Positions 6,320-14,557 of a stretch of DNA of 14,652 nt are shown piece after piece. The notes beneath the pieces were generated by a model. That model saw only the letters and a program-made list of their open reading frames with translations, ran no database searches and had not been told where the DNA came from. Within the stretch, counting starts at the first letter, position 1. The number at the start of each line of letters is the position of its first letter. This stretch comes from Chloroflexota bacterium. Lineage in GTDB: Bacteria; Chloroflexota; Anaerolineae; Promineifilales; Promineifilaceae. Location of the stretch: the NCBI GenBank assembly GCA_008501785.1, contig QQUD01000081.1:1-14652 (forward strand), read 5' to 3'. Both the position numbers and the translations under genes were made by a program.

Positions 6320-6602
6320 AGCGCTTACCTCCTCCATCTATTCGTGGCTTAAGCCATCATAAAAATCGCTAAAAAACCTGATAGCTGACAGTTATCTTGA
6401 GCTGTTGGAAACCTCTAGCATCAAATAAATGACAAAAGACACTTACCTCTAGGATTCTCTCAACTTTATAATGATGCTGGGGGTATAGAATTCTCTGCAA
6501 CCAACTTTGTAGTTCAGCCTATCACAAGAGGTGTTGCAGCAATGCAACTAAGATGTTGCGCTGATGTGTCAAATGATGGCACCGAAGGTATGGAGGTAGG
6601 AG
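6320..6602. promoter_or_regulatory. Divergent intergenic region, cyclase / HTH-STAND regulator
   Basis: No gene is visible. A TATAAT lies at 6467-6472 on the plus strand, about 130 bp before the regulator, without a good -35. On the minus strand a TATGAT (plus coordinates 6356-6361) would give the cyclase gene a leader of about 30 bases, again with a weak -35. GTTGCA-4-TGCAAC at 6533-6548 is a small dyad suitable as a regulator site close to the regulator start. The regulator's ribosome site is GGAGGT at 6592-6597. Confidence 0.35.
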
Positions 6603-9209
6603 GTGACCACGACATTCTCCGAGATGTTACTGCATCTTTTAGGAAAACACGACCGTTCGCAAGCATGGTTAGCTACTCAAATCCGTGTGAATCGCTCAAC
6701 TGTAGGTCGCTGGATTAATGATCCGAAAAACAAGCCTGCTTCGCCTGAGACTGTCAGTGAAATTGCTCGTGTTCTCGGTCTGGATAAGAATGAAACCCAA
6801 GCCTTGCTATTCGCTGCTTTTCCCCCATTGCTAAAACTAAAATCTCCCGTCATTCACGGGCCGGACAGGCAAGAAGCCCTCGCTTCACTACCGCATCCCC
6901 ATTTTACAGACAATGCCTCTCCCCTTGTTGGTCGGAAAGCTGAGTTGGTTGGCTTACAAAACTGCCTGACCAGAGCAGGTGAGGGCATGGCTCAAATGGT
7001 GCTAGTTGGCGGTGAGGCAGGAATTGGCAAAACGCGCCTGGTTCAGGATTTTATTACGGGAGTAGTACCCGAAATCTGTTTACATTGTGCAGCCAAATTT
7101 TATCCTGGAGATCAGGCAGTACCTTACCTAGCCCTTAGCGAGGCACTCGACCCTTTGGTTGAGGTCGGTCTCATCCCCAACATAGACTCTGTCTGGCTCG
7201 CTGAGGTAGCCCAAATCGTCACCAGATTGCAGGTGGTTCGCTCAGAATTGCCACTAAATCCGGCAATTGAAATGGAGCATGCCCCTGCCCGGCGTTTCCA
7301 TAGTCTGACCGAATTCATTACCGCTCTAGCTAACGAGAGGACATTTATTTTTTGGCTGGACGATTTGCAGTGGGCGGACGATATCTCCCTGGATTTTATT
7401 CGTCACCTGTTAACCCGGAGGCGGCATGCAAACCTTTTGATTGTGGGAACTTATCGGTCGGAAGAGATTAATACCACTCACCCAATGGCTGAACTGAGAT
7501 CTATCCTCAGCCGGGAAAACCTGTTGACTGAAATCTCTCTTTCTCCTCTTCCTGAACAAGACGTTAACCAGATGGTTGCCGATCTGACCATGCGTGATAG
7601 CAATCTGTGGCCTTTGGGTCGTCGTCTCTTTCAAGAAGTCGGAGGGGTTCCTTTTTTTATAACGGAGCAAATCAGATTGCTTCAGTCAGAGGGCTGGTTA
7701 GATGTTTCTGAATGGGATGCGATTCCACTCTCACCACACCTGCAGGAACTGATCCGACACCGGTACCGACAACTAGATGCGGCTGCTTTACAATTTATGC
7801 GATTCGCCGCAGTCGTTGGCGTTCGCTTCAGCTTCAATCCTGTCCGGCTGGCTGGGGATTTAAAAGAAGAAACTTCCCTGAACGTCCTCGATAGGTTATT
7901 GGCTGCCGGGCTTGTTAAAAAGATGGGAAATGGCATATATAGATTCTGGCATGATCAGGCCCAGGCTGTACTCTATGATGACTTGCGGGCGCAGGTAAGT
8001 GAGGAACAATGGCAACGATGGCACAGGCGGGTGGGTGAAGCGGTAGAAACGCTCTACTCGGAAGGCAACCAACGGGAGGCCAGGTTGGAACAATTGGCTC
8101 GCTATTTCTTTGAGGCGGAAGTGTGGCCGAAAGCGCTCGCATTTCTGCTTCAAGCTGGGCAAAAAGCTGAAGCACTTTTTGCCTATAAGTCAGCTAGAAG
8201 TTCCTTTGAACGTGCTGAAGCATTAATGATGAAAGCCAATGTGGAACCAGAACTGGGGCAGCAACTCATCTGTGCAGAAGGTCTCGGTGATGTCTACACG
8301 CATCTGGGGTTGTTTGATATGGCCCTACCTCGTTACCAGCAGGCAGTGGGGTTAACGGAGGCCAATAGTGCGAGTATTGCTCGTCTGGGATGGAAGATTG
8401 CCCGCGTTTACGAGCGCCAGACCAAATTTAACCTGGCCATCACATGGCTGGATCGTAGCCTTGCTGTCCTGGAACCAGCCTCAAGTAAAGCGGTTGAGAT
8501 GCGGATACGTTGTTTACGTGGGTTGATTGAAGTCCGGCGAGGTCAACCAGCAGCCGCTCTGACCTGGGCGGAGGAGGCGTTGCGATTGAGTAAGGAAGGG
8601 AGTGAGTCGGGTTCAACCCAAGGTCTGCCCCCTGTCCACGCTACATTGGCCACCGGCATGGTGGAAGAAGCACAGGCCCATAATCTGATGGGTGTTATCC
8701 TGCGGGCTAAAAGAGACTTGACCCAGGCTGATGAACATTGCTCTCGCAGTGCTGAACTTTATAAAGCATTAGGGCATCAAAGAGGGATGGCTACTGCTTA
8801 CGCAAACCTGGCAACGATTGCTTTTGACCAGGAACGATGGTCGGACGCCGACGCTGCTTACAGAAGAGCTTTGCCGTTGCATCAAGATATTGGCAATCGC
8901 TATGGAGAGGCAATGGTCCTCTGCAATCTGGCAGATACCTGTTTCCACCAGGGGCGTTTAGAAGAGGCAGAAGGCTTTGTGGAGGCTGGATTGCGCCTGG
9001 CGACTGAAACGCTCGACAGTCCTTTTTTATGCGTTCTGGCTCTGGAAACGGCCGCTATTATCTACCTGGCCCAAGGTGACGACGAAGCTGCACACAAGCA
9101 TCTGACCACAGGGCTGCGTCTGGCAGAAACGCACGACATTCAGGAATGGCTGGTGCTTATTCAAATTCCGCTGGCAGAGATTTACTTAAGGCGTTCTCAA
9201 CTGGATTAG
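6603..9209 (+). CDS. HTH-STAND ATPase-TPR regulator, main part (ends at an in-frame TAG)
   Basis: 868 residues from a GTG at 6603, with GGAGGT 5 bases upstream and a TAG stop just before it in frame. An ATG at 6624 would cut into the first helix of the DNA-binding domain. Residues about 5-70 are an XRE-type helix-turn-helix (SQAWLATQIRVNRSTVGRW). From about residue 105 (SPLVGRKAEL) comes a MalT/COG3899-like STAND ATPase, with Walker A GGEAGIGKTR at 136-145 (Lys143), Walker B FIFWLDDLQWAD at 248-259 and VGTYRSEEI at 281-289. A helical region follows, and from about 490 TPR repeats (for example YANLATIAFDQERWSDADAAYRRAL and NLADTCFHQGRLEEAE). Such proteins are signal-gated switches that oligomerise on ligand and ATP binding; here the output is presumably DNA binding. 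The TPR array does not end at the TAG: the same frame goes on at 9210. It lies upstream of the beta-helix genes in one apparent transcription unit. Confidence 0.88.
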   Translation: MTTTFSEMLLHLLGKHDRSQAWLATQIRVNRSTVGRWINDPKNKPASPETVSEIARVLGLDKNETQALLFAAFPPLLKLKSPVIHGPDRQEALASLPHPHFTDNASPLVGRKAELVGLQNCLTRAGEGMAQMVLVGGEAGIGKTRLVQDFITGVVPEICLHCAAKFYPGDQAVPYLALSEALDPLVEVGLIPNIDSVWLAEVAQIVTRLQVVRSELPLNPAIEMEHAPARRFHSLTEFITALANERTFIFWLDDLQWADDISLDFIRHLLTRRRHANLLIVGTYRSEEINTTHPMAELRSILSRENLLTEISLSPLPEQDVNQMVADLTMRDSNLWPLGRRLFQEVGGVPFFITEQIRLLQSEGWLDVSEWDAIPLSPHLQELIRHRYRQLDAAALQFMRFAAVVGVRFSFNPVRLAGDLKEETSLNVLDRLLAAGLVKKMGNGIYRFWHDQAQAVLYDDLRAQVSEEQWQRWHRRVGEAVETLYSEGNQREARLEQLARYFFEAEVWPKALAFLLQAGQKAEALFAYKSARSSFERAEALMMKANVEPELGQQLICAEGLGDVYTHLGLFDMALPRYQQAVGLTEANSASIARLGWKIARVYERQTKFNLAITWLDRSLAVLEPASSKAVEMRIRCLRGLIEVRRGQPAAALTWAEEALRLSKEGSESGSTQGLPPVHATLATGMVEEAQAHNLMGVILRAKRDLTQADEHCSRSAELYKALGHQRGMATAYANLATIAFDQERWSDADAAYRRALPLHQDIGNRYGEAMVLCNLADTCFHQGRLEEAEGFVEAGLRLATETLDSPFLCVLALETAAIIYLAQGDDEAAHKHLTTGLRLAETHDIQEWLVLIQIPLAEIYLRRSQLD
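9207..9209 (+). other. In-frame amber codon interrupting the TPR regulator
   Basis: The frame reads SQLD-TAG-ARQVAGKALQKAIEQ and stays open to 9575. A single C-to-T change from CAG (Gln) would explain it. TAG is also used as the ordinary stop of the cyclase gene (5639) and of this reading frame (9573-9575), which argues against TAG being recoded in this organism. Confidence 0.8.
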
Positions 9210-9575
9210 GCGCGACAGGTTGCCGGAAAAGCGTTGCAAAAGGCTATTGAGCAGGGTTCAAAAATCAAAGAAGCAAAAGCACGGCGCATATTAGGCCGAG
9301 TCTATCAGGCTCAAGGACTGCCTGATCAGGCCAAAACTGAATTACAGGCCAGCCTGAGTCTGGTAAAAAGTGGAGAGCGTCGATACGAACTGGGTCGCAC
9401 TTTGGTTTCTCTGGCTGATCTCTATTTCGCAGACACGAGGAGAATCAAGGATGGGATGGAGATGATACAGCAGTGCATTGCCATCTTCCAAGAACTGGGA
9501 GCGGCTCTGGACCTGGCTAATGCGCAGGTGCTGCGTCAACGCTACGAACTAATTATGCGTGGCTGGACGGAATAG
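9210..9575 (+). pseudogene. C-terminal TPR segment of the regulator, cut off by the amber codon
   Basis: 121 codons in the same frame as the upstream gene. They hold two or three more TPRs (ARRILGRVYQAQGLPDQAKTELQ, ELGRTLVSLADLYFADTRRIKDGMEMIQ) and end LRQRYELIMRGWTE before TAG. The only early start is a TTG at 9234 with no ribosome site, so separate translation looks unlikely. Joined to the upstream part the protein would be about 990 residues. It ends 21 bp before the beta-helix gene. Loss of these repeats might disable the regulator or only change its signal range. A base-calling error is also possible. Confidence 0.75.
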
Positions 9576-9596
9576 CAAGCCAGGGAGGGGCTTGAG

Positions 9597-12500
9597 ATGT
9601 CAAAAAAGCTTGTGTACCTTTGCATATGTGTTTTTATTTACCTGTCAATTGGAAATCTCATTTCGCTCACAACAGAATCCCAGGCGCAGTCTCGATTCCC
9701 TAATGTCATTCAGTCACGGGAGCAAATCCATCCTCAATTGATTCTACCAATACCTGTGACGCAAGTGCAGAAACCTCAAGTAGAAATCCAATCCTTCAAA
9801 GATAATCCGCAACTAAACGCCCTGGCAGAACCCATACCGAATTTAGAGCCTGTTGAGACATCAGCAAGGCTGGTGGTCAGCCACCCGGTGGGGATAGAAT
9901 CGATCCCGTTACATATTATAGAAAGCATAGATTCAGAGGCACGAATACCCCAAATTGTAGAATCTTATTCCAAATTGCAAATCACTCCCCAACTTTTAGG
10001 CAATCAACTAACCCGACAGGCAACTGAATGTACAGTGCTCAGCACAAATGATAGCGGTGCAGGAACGTTGCGCCAATGCTTGGAGAACGCTGTAGCGGGA
10101 GACACTATCATATTCGACTTTACTGTCTTTCCTCCGACTAACCCAGTAACCATTACTCTGACCAGCTTGCTACCAACGATTTATGCCGATAACTTGACAA
10201 TTGACGCCAGCAATGCTGGGGTAATCCTGGATGGCAGCGGACTGTCGAGCGGGCGTGGTCTCGCAGTTTGGGGTGCAGATGGTGTAAAGATTCAAGGATT
10301 ACAAATCTTACACTTTCCGGAGTATGGCGTAATCATCGGTGATGGTGCGACAAATACGACGATTGGGGGGAACAGGTTTATTGGCAGTGGGCCATTGGGT
10401 CAGGGTAACCTGATTAGTGGCAATGGCAATACGGCCGTTTGGATCCAACACACAGGCACAACGAACAACTCCGTCCTTGGTAACTACATTGGTACCGATA
10501 TCTCTGGTACAAATTCCCTCCGTAACCAAAAAGAAGGGATATTTATTGGTTACGGCGCATCGGACAATATTATCGGCGGTGAGATTCCCGGAGTACGTAA
10601 CCTAATTAGTGGCAACGGATTTTCCGGAGTCTATATTCAGGATGCAAATACAGTAGGAAACCAGGTGCTCGGCAACTATATTGGTACGAATGCCTCCGGC
10701 ACGAATTCAATAGGTAACGAGAATATAGGAATATTTATTGGCTTTGGCGCATCGAACAATATCATTGGTGGCGAGACTGTGGAGGCACGCAACCTGATCA
10801 GCGGCAACGGACGGGCAGGTATCTGGATTCAAAGTATGGGATCATCAGGTAATCAGGTGCTTGGAAACTATATTGGTACCGACTTCTCCGGCACTAACTC
10901 TGTGACGAATGCCCAAATCGGCGTGTTCATTGGCTTTGGGGCAACGAATACTATCATCGGCGGTGAGACTACTGGAGTAGGCAACCTGATCAGTGGCAAT
11001 GGAGATAGTGGGGTTTGGATCTACGATGTGGGAACTTCAGGGAATCAAGTGTTGGGTAACTACATTGGGACAGATGTCTTTGGTACAGGAACTCTGCCTA
11101 ACTATGATGGTGTGCGAATCAGTTTCGGAGCGACAGACAACATTGTTGGTGGCGAAAGTCCTGAAGCACGTAATCTAATAAGTGGCAATGACCGTACTGG
11201 AATCTGGATTCAAGATACGGCTACATTGGGGAACCAGGTACTGGGCAATTATATTGGCACGAACGTGAATGGTACCGGTGCCCTTGGCAATGGTTTAGAT
11301 GGCGTGATGATTGGTTTGGGAGCAACAAACAATGTTATTGGCGGGGAGAACCCTGTAGCAAGGAATCTGATTAGTGGCAATGGAGATGCTGGTATCTGGA
11401 TTCAGAATGAAGGAACCTTAGCAAACCAGATAATAGGCAATTATATTGGAACCAACATCTTCGGCACCTCCGCTATTCCCAATTCCCGTGGTGTATTTAT
11501 TGGCTTTGGTGCATCGGATCATACAATCTCTGACAATCTGATTAGCGGGAATCGCGATGTCGGTGTATGGATTCAGAATGAAGGGACCTCAGCAAATCAT
11601 ATTTTCGGCAACCACATTGGCACAGATTTTTCCGGTACGGCTCCCCTTGGCAATGAGGAACTAGGCATATTAATTGATCATGGGGCAACAAACAATTTTA
11701 TAGGCGGGAATTCTTTTCAGGCACGCAACCTGATTAGTAGCAATGGGATAATAGGCATAAAAATAGAAGATAGTGGAACAATGAGCAATACTATCCAAGG
11801 CAACTACATTGGCACCAACGTCTCTGGTACTATCCCTTTAAGCAATGGTAAATACGGAATACTTATCCATAGTGAGGCGACGAACAATATTGTTGGTGGC
11901 GATACTCCTGGAACAAGCAACTTGATTAGCGGCAATAAACTAGCTGGCATCTGTGTCGAGGATGTGGGCACTTCAGAAAATCAGGTGATGGGTAACTATA
12001 TTGGTACGGATGTCTCCGGCACCACTGCTCTTGGCAATGCTGAGACAGGTGTGCTTATACACAATGGTGCTACGAACAACATCATTGGCGGTAATTTACC
12101 CGAAGCACGCAATCTGATCAGTGGTAACGGAGATGATGGTATAAAGATTGAGGACAGTGGGACAATGAGCAACACCATTAGAGGCAATTTCATTGGTACG
12201 GATGCCTCCGGGACTGTACCTATCGCCAATGCCCAACAGGGTGTCACCATTCACGCTGAAGCAACTCACAATACGATTGGGGGAAGTAATCTTAGCGAAG
12301 GAAATCTGATCAGCGGTAATGGACTGGATGGTATCTTGATCCAAGATGAGGGAACCTCATGGAATCGCGTTCTTGGCAACTACATTGGCACAGATGTCTC
12401 CGGTACTGCTCCCCTCGGTAACGGAGAATATGGTGTATTCATTGGCTTTGCGGCAACGAATAACTCTGTCGGTATCAAGAACACAATTGCATATAACTCC

Positions 12501-12893
12501 TTGGTCGGTGTAACTATCCGAGGTACGAACACTCTCTACAACACAGTGACCCAGAACGCGATCTACAATAATGGTGGTTCGGGTATTGAGACCATGAACG
12601 GAGGCAATGTTGAACTGGCCTCGCCCACAATAACGGAGGTCACCGATACCTACATATCCGGCCGCACGCATCTCGGCAACATTGTCGAGGTGTTTTCAGA
12701 TACTGCAGGTGAAGGGCGCTGGTTTGAAGGCAGGGTGATTGCGGATAATGATGGCTTCTTTACGCTAACTCGCGCAGATGGTTTTGTTGGCGTGAACCTC
12801 ACCGCCACAGCTACTGACACCAATGGCAACACCAGTGAGTTTGCCGTGCCATTCAGAGTGTTTTTGCCGGTCGTAATCAAGAATTCGAACTAA
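9597..12893 (+). CDS. Secreted right-handed beta-helix protein with 64-residue tandem repeats
   Basis: 1098 residues. The start ATG has GGGAGGGG six bases upstream. Residues 1 to about 30 are a signal peptide (LVYLCICVFIYLSIGNLISL). Residues about 31-140 are a Pro- and Glu-containing region (DNPQLNALAEPIPNLEPVE). At about 141-225 comes the entry to a beta-helix (STNDSGAGTLRQCLENAVAGD, then NLTIDASNAGVILDG), a pattern shared with many secreted bacterial beta-helix proteins. Residues 271 to about 960 are repeats with NLISGNG..GIWIQ, GNYIGTD.SGT and GVFIGFGATNNIIGGE. The C-terminal part (about 1000-1085) has the common module with NIVEVFSD and NLTATATDTNGNTSEF, and the protein ends VFLPVVIK-NSN. 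No catalytic residues of pectate lyases or other polysaccharide enzymes stand out, so a structural or adhesive surface protein is the most likely reading. It lies 21 bp after the regulator frame and 21 bp before its paralogue, which fits one operon. Confidence 0.88.
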   Translation: MSKKLVYLCICVFIYLSIGNLISLTTESQAQSRFPNVIQSREQIHPQLILPIPVTQVQKPQVEIQSFKDNPQLNALAEPIPNLEPVETSARLVVSHPVGIESIPLHIIESIDSEARIPQIVESYSKLQITPQLLGNQLTRQATECTVLSTNDSGAGTLRQCLENAVAGDTIIFDFTVFPPTNPVTITLTSLLPTIYADNLTIDASNAGVILDGSGLSSGRGLAVWGADGVKIQGLQILHFPEYGVIIGDGATNTTIGGNRFIGSGPLGQGNLISGNGNTAVWIQHTGTTNNSVLGNYIGTDISGTNSLRNQKEGIFIGYGASDNIIGGEIPGVRNLISGNGFSGVYIQDANTVGNQVLGNYIGTNASGTNSIGNENIGIFIGFGASNNIIGGETVEARNLISGNGRAGIWIQSMGSSGNQVLGNYIGTDFSGTNSVTNAQIGVFIGFGATNTIIGGETTGVGNLISGNGDSGVWIYDVGTSGNQVLGNYIGTDVFGTGTLPNYDGVRISFGATDNIVGGESPEARNLISGNDRTGIWIQDTATLGNQVLGNYIGTNVNGTGALGNGLDGVMIGLGATNNVIGGENPVARNLISGNGDAGIWIQNEGTLANQIIGNYIGTNIFGTSAIPNSRGVFIGFGASDHTISDNLISGNRDVGVWIQNEGTSANHIFGNHIGTDFSGTAPLGNEELGILIDHGATNNFIGGNSFQARNLISSNGIIGIKIEDSGTMSNTIQGNYIGTNVSGTIPLSNGKYGILIHSEATNNIVGGDTPGTSNLISGNKLAGICVEDVGTSENQVMGNYIGTDVSGTTALGNAETGVLIHNGATNNIIGGNLPEARNLISGNGDDGIKIEDSGTMSNTIRGNFIGTDASGTVPIANAQQGVTIHAEATHNTIGGSNLSEGNLISGNGLDGILIQDEGTSWNRVLGNYIGTDVSGTAPLGNGEYGVFIGFAATNNSVGIKNTIAYNSLVGVTIRGTNTLYNTVTQNAIYNNGGSGIETMNGGNVELASPTITEVTDTYISGRTHLGNIVEVFSDTAGEGRWFEGRVIADNDGFFTLTRADGFVGVNLTATATDTNGNTSEFAVPFRVFLPVVIKNSN
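10407..12480 (+). repeat. Array of about eleven 192-bp repeats within the beta-helix gene
   Basis: The marker NLISGN (once NLISSN) recurs eleven times between residues 271 and about 905, mostly 64 residues (192 bp) apart. The seventh unit follows a shortened sixth that lacks the GGE..AR segment. Each unit probably makes about three beta-helix coils. DNA identity between units is high at GGTAACTACATTGGTAC-like cores and low in the loops, so units have diverged since duplication yet remain prone to recombination and misassembly. Confidence 0.85.
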
Positions 12894-12914
12894 ATGGATA
12901 AGGAGTTAAGCCAG

Positions 12915-13622
12915 ATGAAAAGGTTATTTCGTCTCCTGATCGGTCCAGGTATTATATTGATATTGCTCATCATGCTTATCGGGCAAGTGAACATGCAAGG
13001 CATCCTCCTCTCATCAGGGGAAGATCGGAGTCAGATGCTTGTACCTGTGATGCAAGTGCGGAAATCTCAAGTTGAAGACCACTCTTTTAAAGACAATCCA
13101 CAACTAAACACCCTGGCAGAACCCATACCGAATTTAGAGCCTGTTGAGCTATCAGCAAGGTTGGTGGTCAGCCACTCGATGGAATCAGAACCGATCCCGT
13201 TACACATTACAAAAAGAATAGAAACAGTGGCGCAAATACCCTCCATAGTAGAATCTCATTCCAATTTGCGAATCCCTCCCCAACTTTCAGGCGATCAACC
13301 AACCCGACTGGCGGCTGAATGTATTGTGATCAGCACTAATGATAGTGGTGCAGGAACGCTGCGCCAATGTATGGAAAATGCTGTGGCAGGAGACATTATC
13401 ACATTTGACCCGACTGACTTTCCTCCCACCAACCCGGTGACCATTACCCTATCCAGCGGGCTGCCAACGATTTATGCCGATAACTTGACAGTTGACGCCA
13501 GCAATGCTGGGGTGATCCTGGATGGTCGTGAGCTATCAAGTGGGCGCGGTTTCGCTGTTTGGGGTGCAGATGGCGTAAAGATTCAAGGATTGCAGATATT
13601 GCACTTTCCAGGATTTGGGTAA
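12915..13622 (+). CDS. Second beta-helix protein (tandem paralogue), N-terminal part before a frameshift
   Basis: 235 residues from the ATG at 12915, preferred because AAGGAG lies 9 bases upstream; an ATG at 12894 abutting the previous stop would add seven residues. A signal peptide (MKRLFRLLIGPGIILILLIMLIG) is followed by the same pre-domain as in the first gene (DNPQL, then LAEPIPNLEPVE, ARLVVSHS) and the same beta-helix entry (TNDSGAGTLRQCMENAVAGD). The frame ends LQILHFPGFG-TAA, at the place where the first copy reads LQILHFPEYGVIIGDG. Compared base by base, the 18 bases from CCGG to GTAATC in the first copy are 17 here, so one base is missing. The homologous protein goes on in another frame. 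This short ORF is a truncated gene rather than a natural small protein. Confidence 0.8.
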   Translation: MKRLFRLLIGPGIILILLIMLIGQVNMQGILLSSGEDRSQMLVPVMQVRKSQVEDHSFKDNPQLNTLAEPIPNLEPVELSARLVVSHSMESEPIPLHITKRIETVAQIPSIVESHSNLRIPPQLSGDQPTRLAAECIVISTNDSGAGTLRQCMENAVAGDIITFDPTDFPPTNPVTITLSSGLPTIYADNLTVDASNAGVILDGRELSSGRGFAVWGADGVKIQGLQILHFPGFG

Positions 13623-14557
13623 TCATCGGTGATGGCGCGACAAATACGACGATTGGGGGAGACAGGTTTATTGGCAGCGGGACATTGGGTCAGGGTAACC
13701 TGATCAGCGGCAATGGAGATACGGCCGTTTGGATCCAAGATATAGGCACAATGAACAATTCCGTTCTCGGTAACTACATTGGTACCGATATTTCTGGCAC
13801 GGCTATTGTTGAGAATAACCAACATGGTGTATTCATTGGCTTTGGCGCAGCGAACAACATCATTGGTGGCGAGACCATGGGGGTACGCAACCTGATTAGC
13901 GGCAACGGACGAGCTGGCATCTGGATTGAGAGTGCAGGGACATCGGGAAACCAGGTGCTTGGAAACTATATTGGTACCGACTTCTCCGGCACAGGCTCTC
14001 TAGCGAATGCCCAAAACGGCGTGTTCATTGGCTTCGGTGCAACGAATACTACCATCGGTGGGGAGACTGCTGGAGCAGTCAACCTGATCAGTGGCAATGG
14101 AGCTAGTGGGGTTTTGATCTACGAAGTGGGAACCTCGGGGAATCAAGTGTTGGGTAACTTCATTGGGACAGATGTTTTCGGTACAGGAGATATCCCAAAC
14201 TATAATGGTGTGCAAATCAGTTTCGGAGCGACAGACAACATTATCGGCGGCGAAAGTCCTGCAGCACGCAATTTAATAAGCGGCAATGACCAAACCGGAG
14301 TCTGGATTCAAAATACGGATACAGAGGGAAACCAGGTGCTAGGCAATTATATCGGCACAAACGTGACCGGTGCCGGTGCCCTTGGTAATGGTTTAGAGGG
14401 AGTGATGATTGGTTTTGGAGCAACAAACAATGTTATCGGCGGGGAAAACCCTGAAGCAAGGAATCTAATCCGTGGCAATGGAAACTCCGGCACCTGGATT
14501 CAGAATGAAGGTACCTCAGCAAACCAGATAATGGGCAATTACATTGGAACCGATCTC
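13619..14557 (+). pseudogene. Continuation of the second beta-helix protein in the shifted frame
   Basis: From GTA at 13619 the frame reads VIIGDGATNTTIGG and then five NLISGN-type units (one as NLIRGN) with GNYIGTD cores, without a stop. The units follow those of the first gene in order. Unit 1 here combines the start of unit 1 with the end of unit 2 of the first copy, and the next four match its units 3, 4, 5 and 6, so one 192-bp unit is absent. No start codon with a ribosome site serves this frame. Homology to the first copy stops at about 14557. Confidence 0.75.

Noticed and set aside
9207..9209. Recoded amber codon as a genetic-code variant
   Set aside because: TAG is used as a normal terminal stop at 5639-5641 (minus strand) and 9573-9575.
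10407..12480. CRISPR array
   Set aside because: The regular spacing is from coding repeats of 192 bp in one open frame; there are no short repeats with unique spacers.
13600..13625. Programmed ribosomal frameshift
   Set aside because: There is no slippery heptamer, and the paralogue shows a plain one-base length difference.
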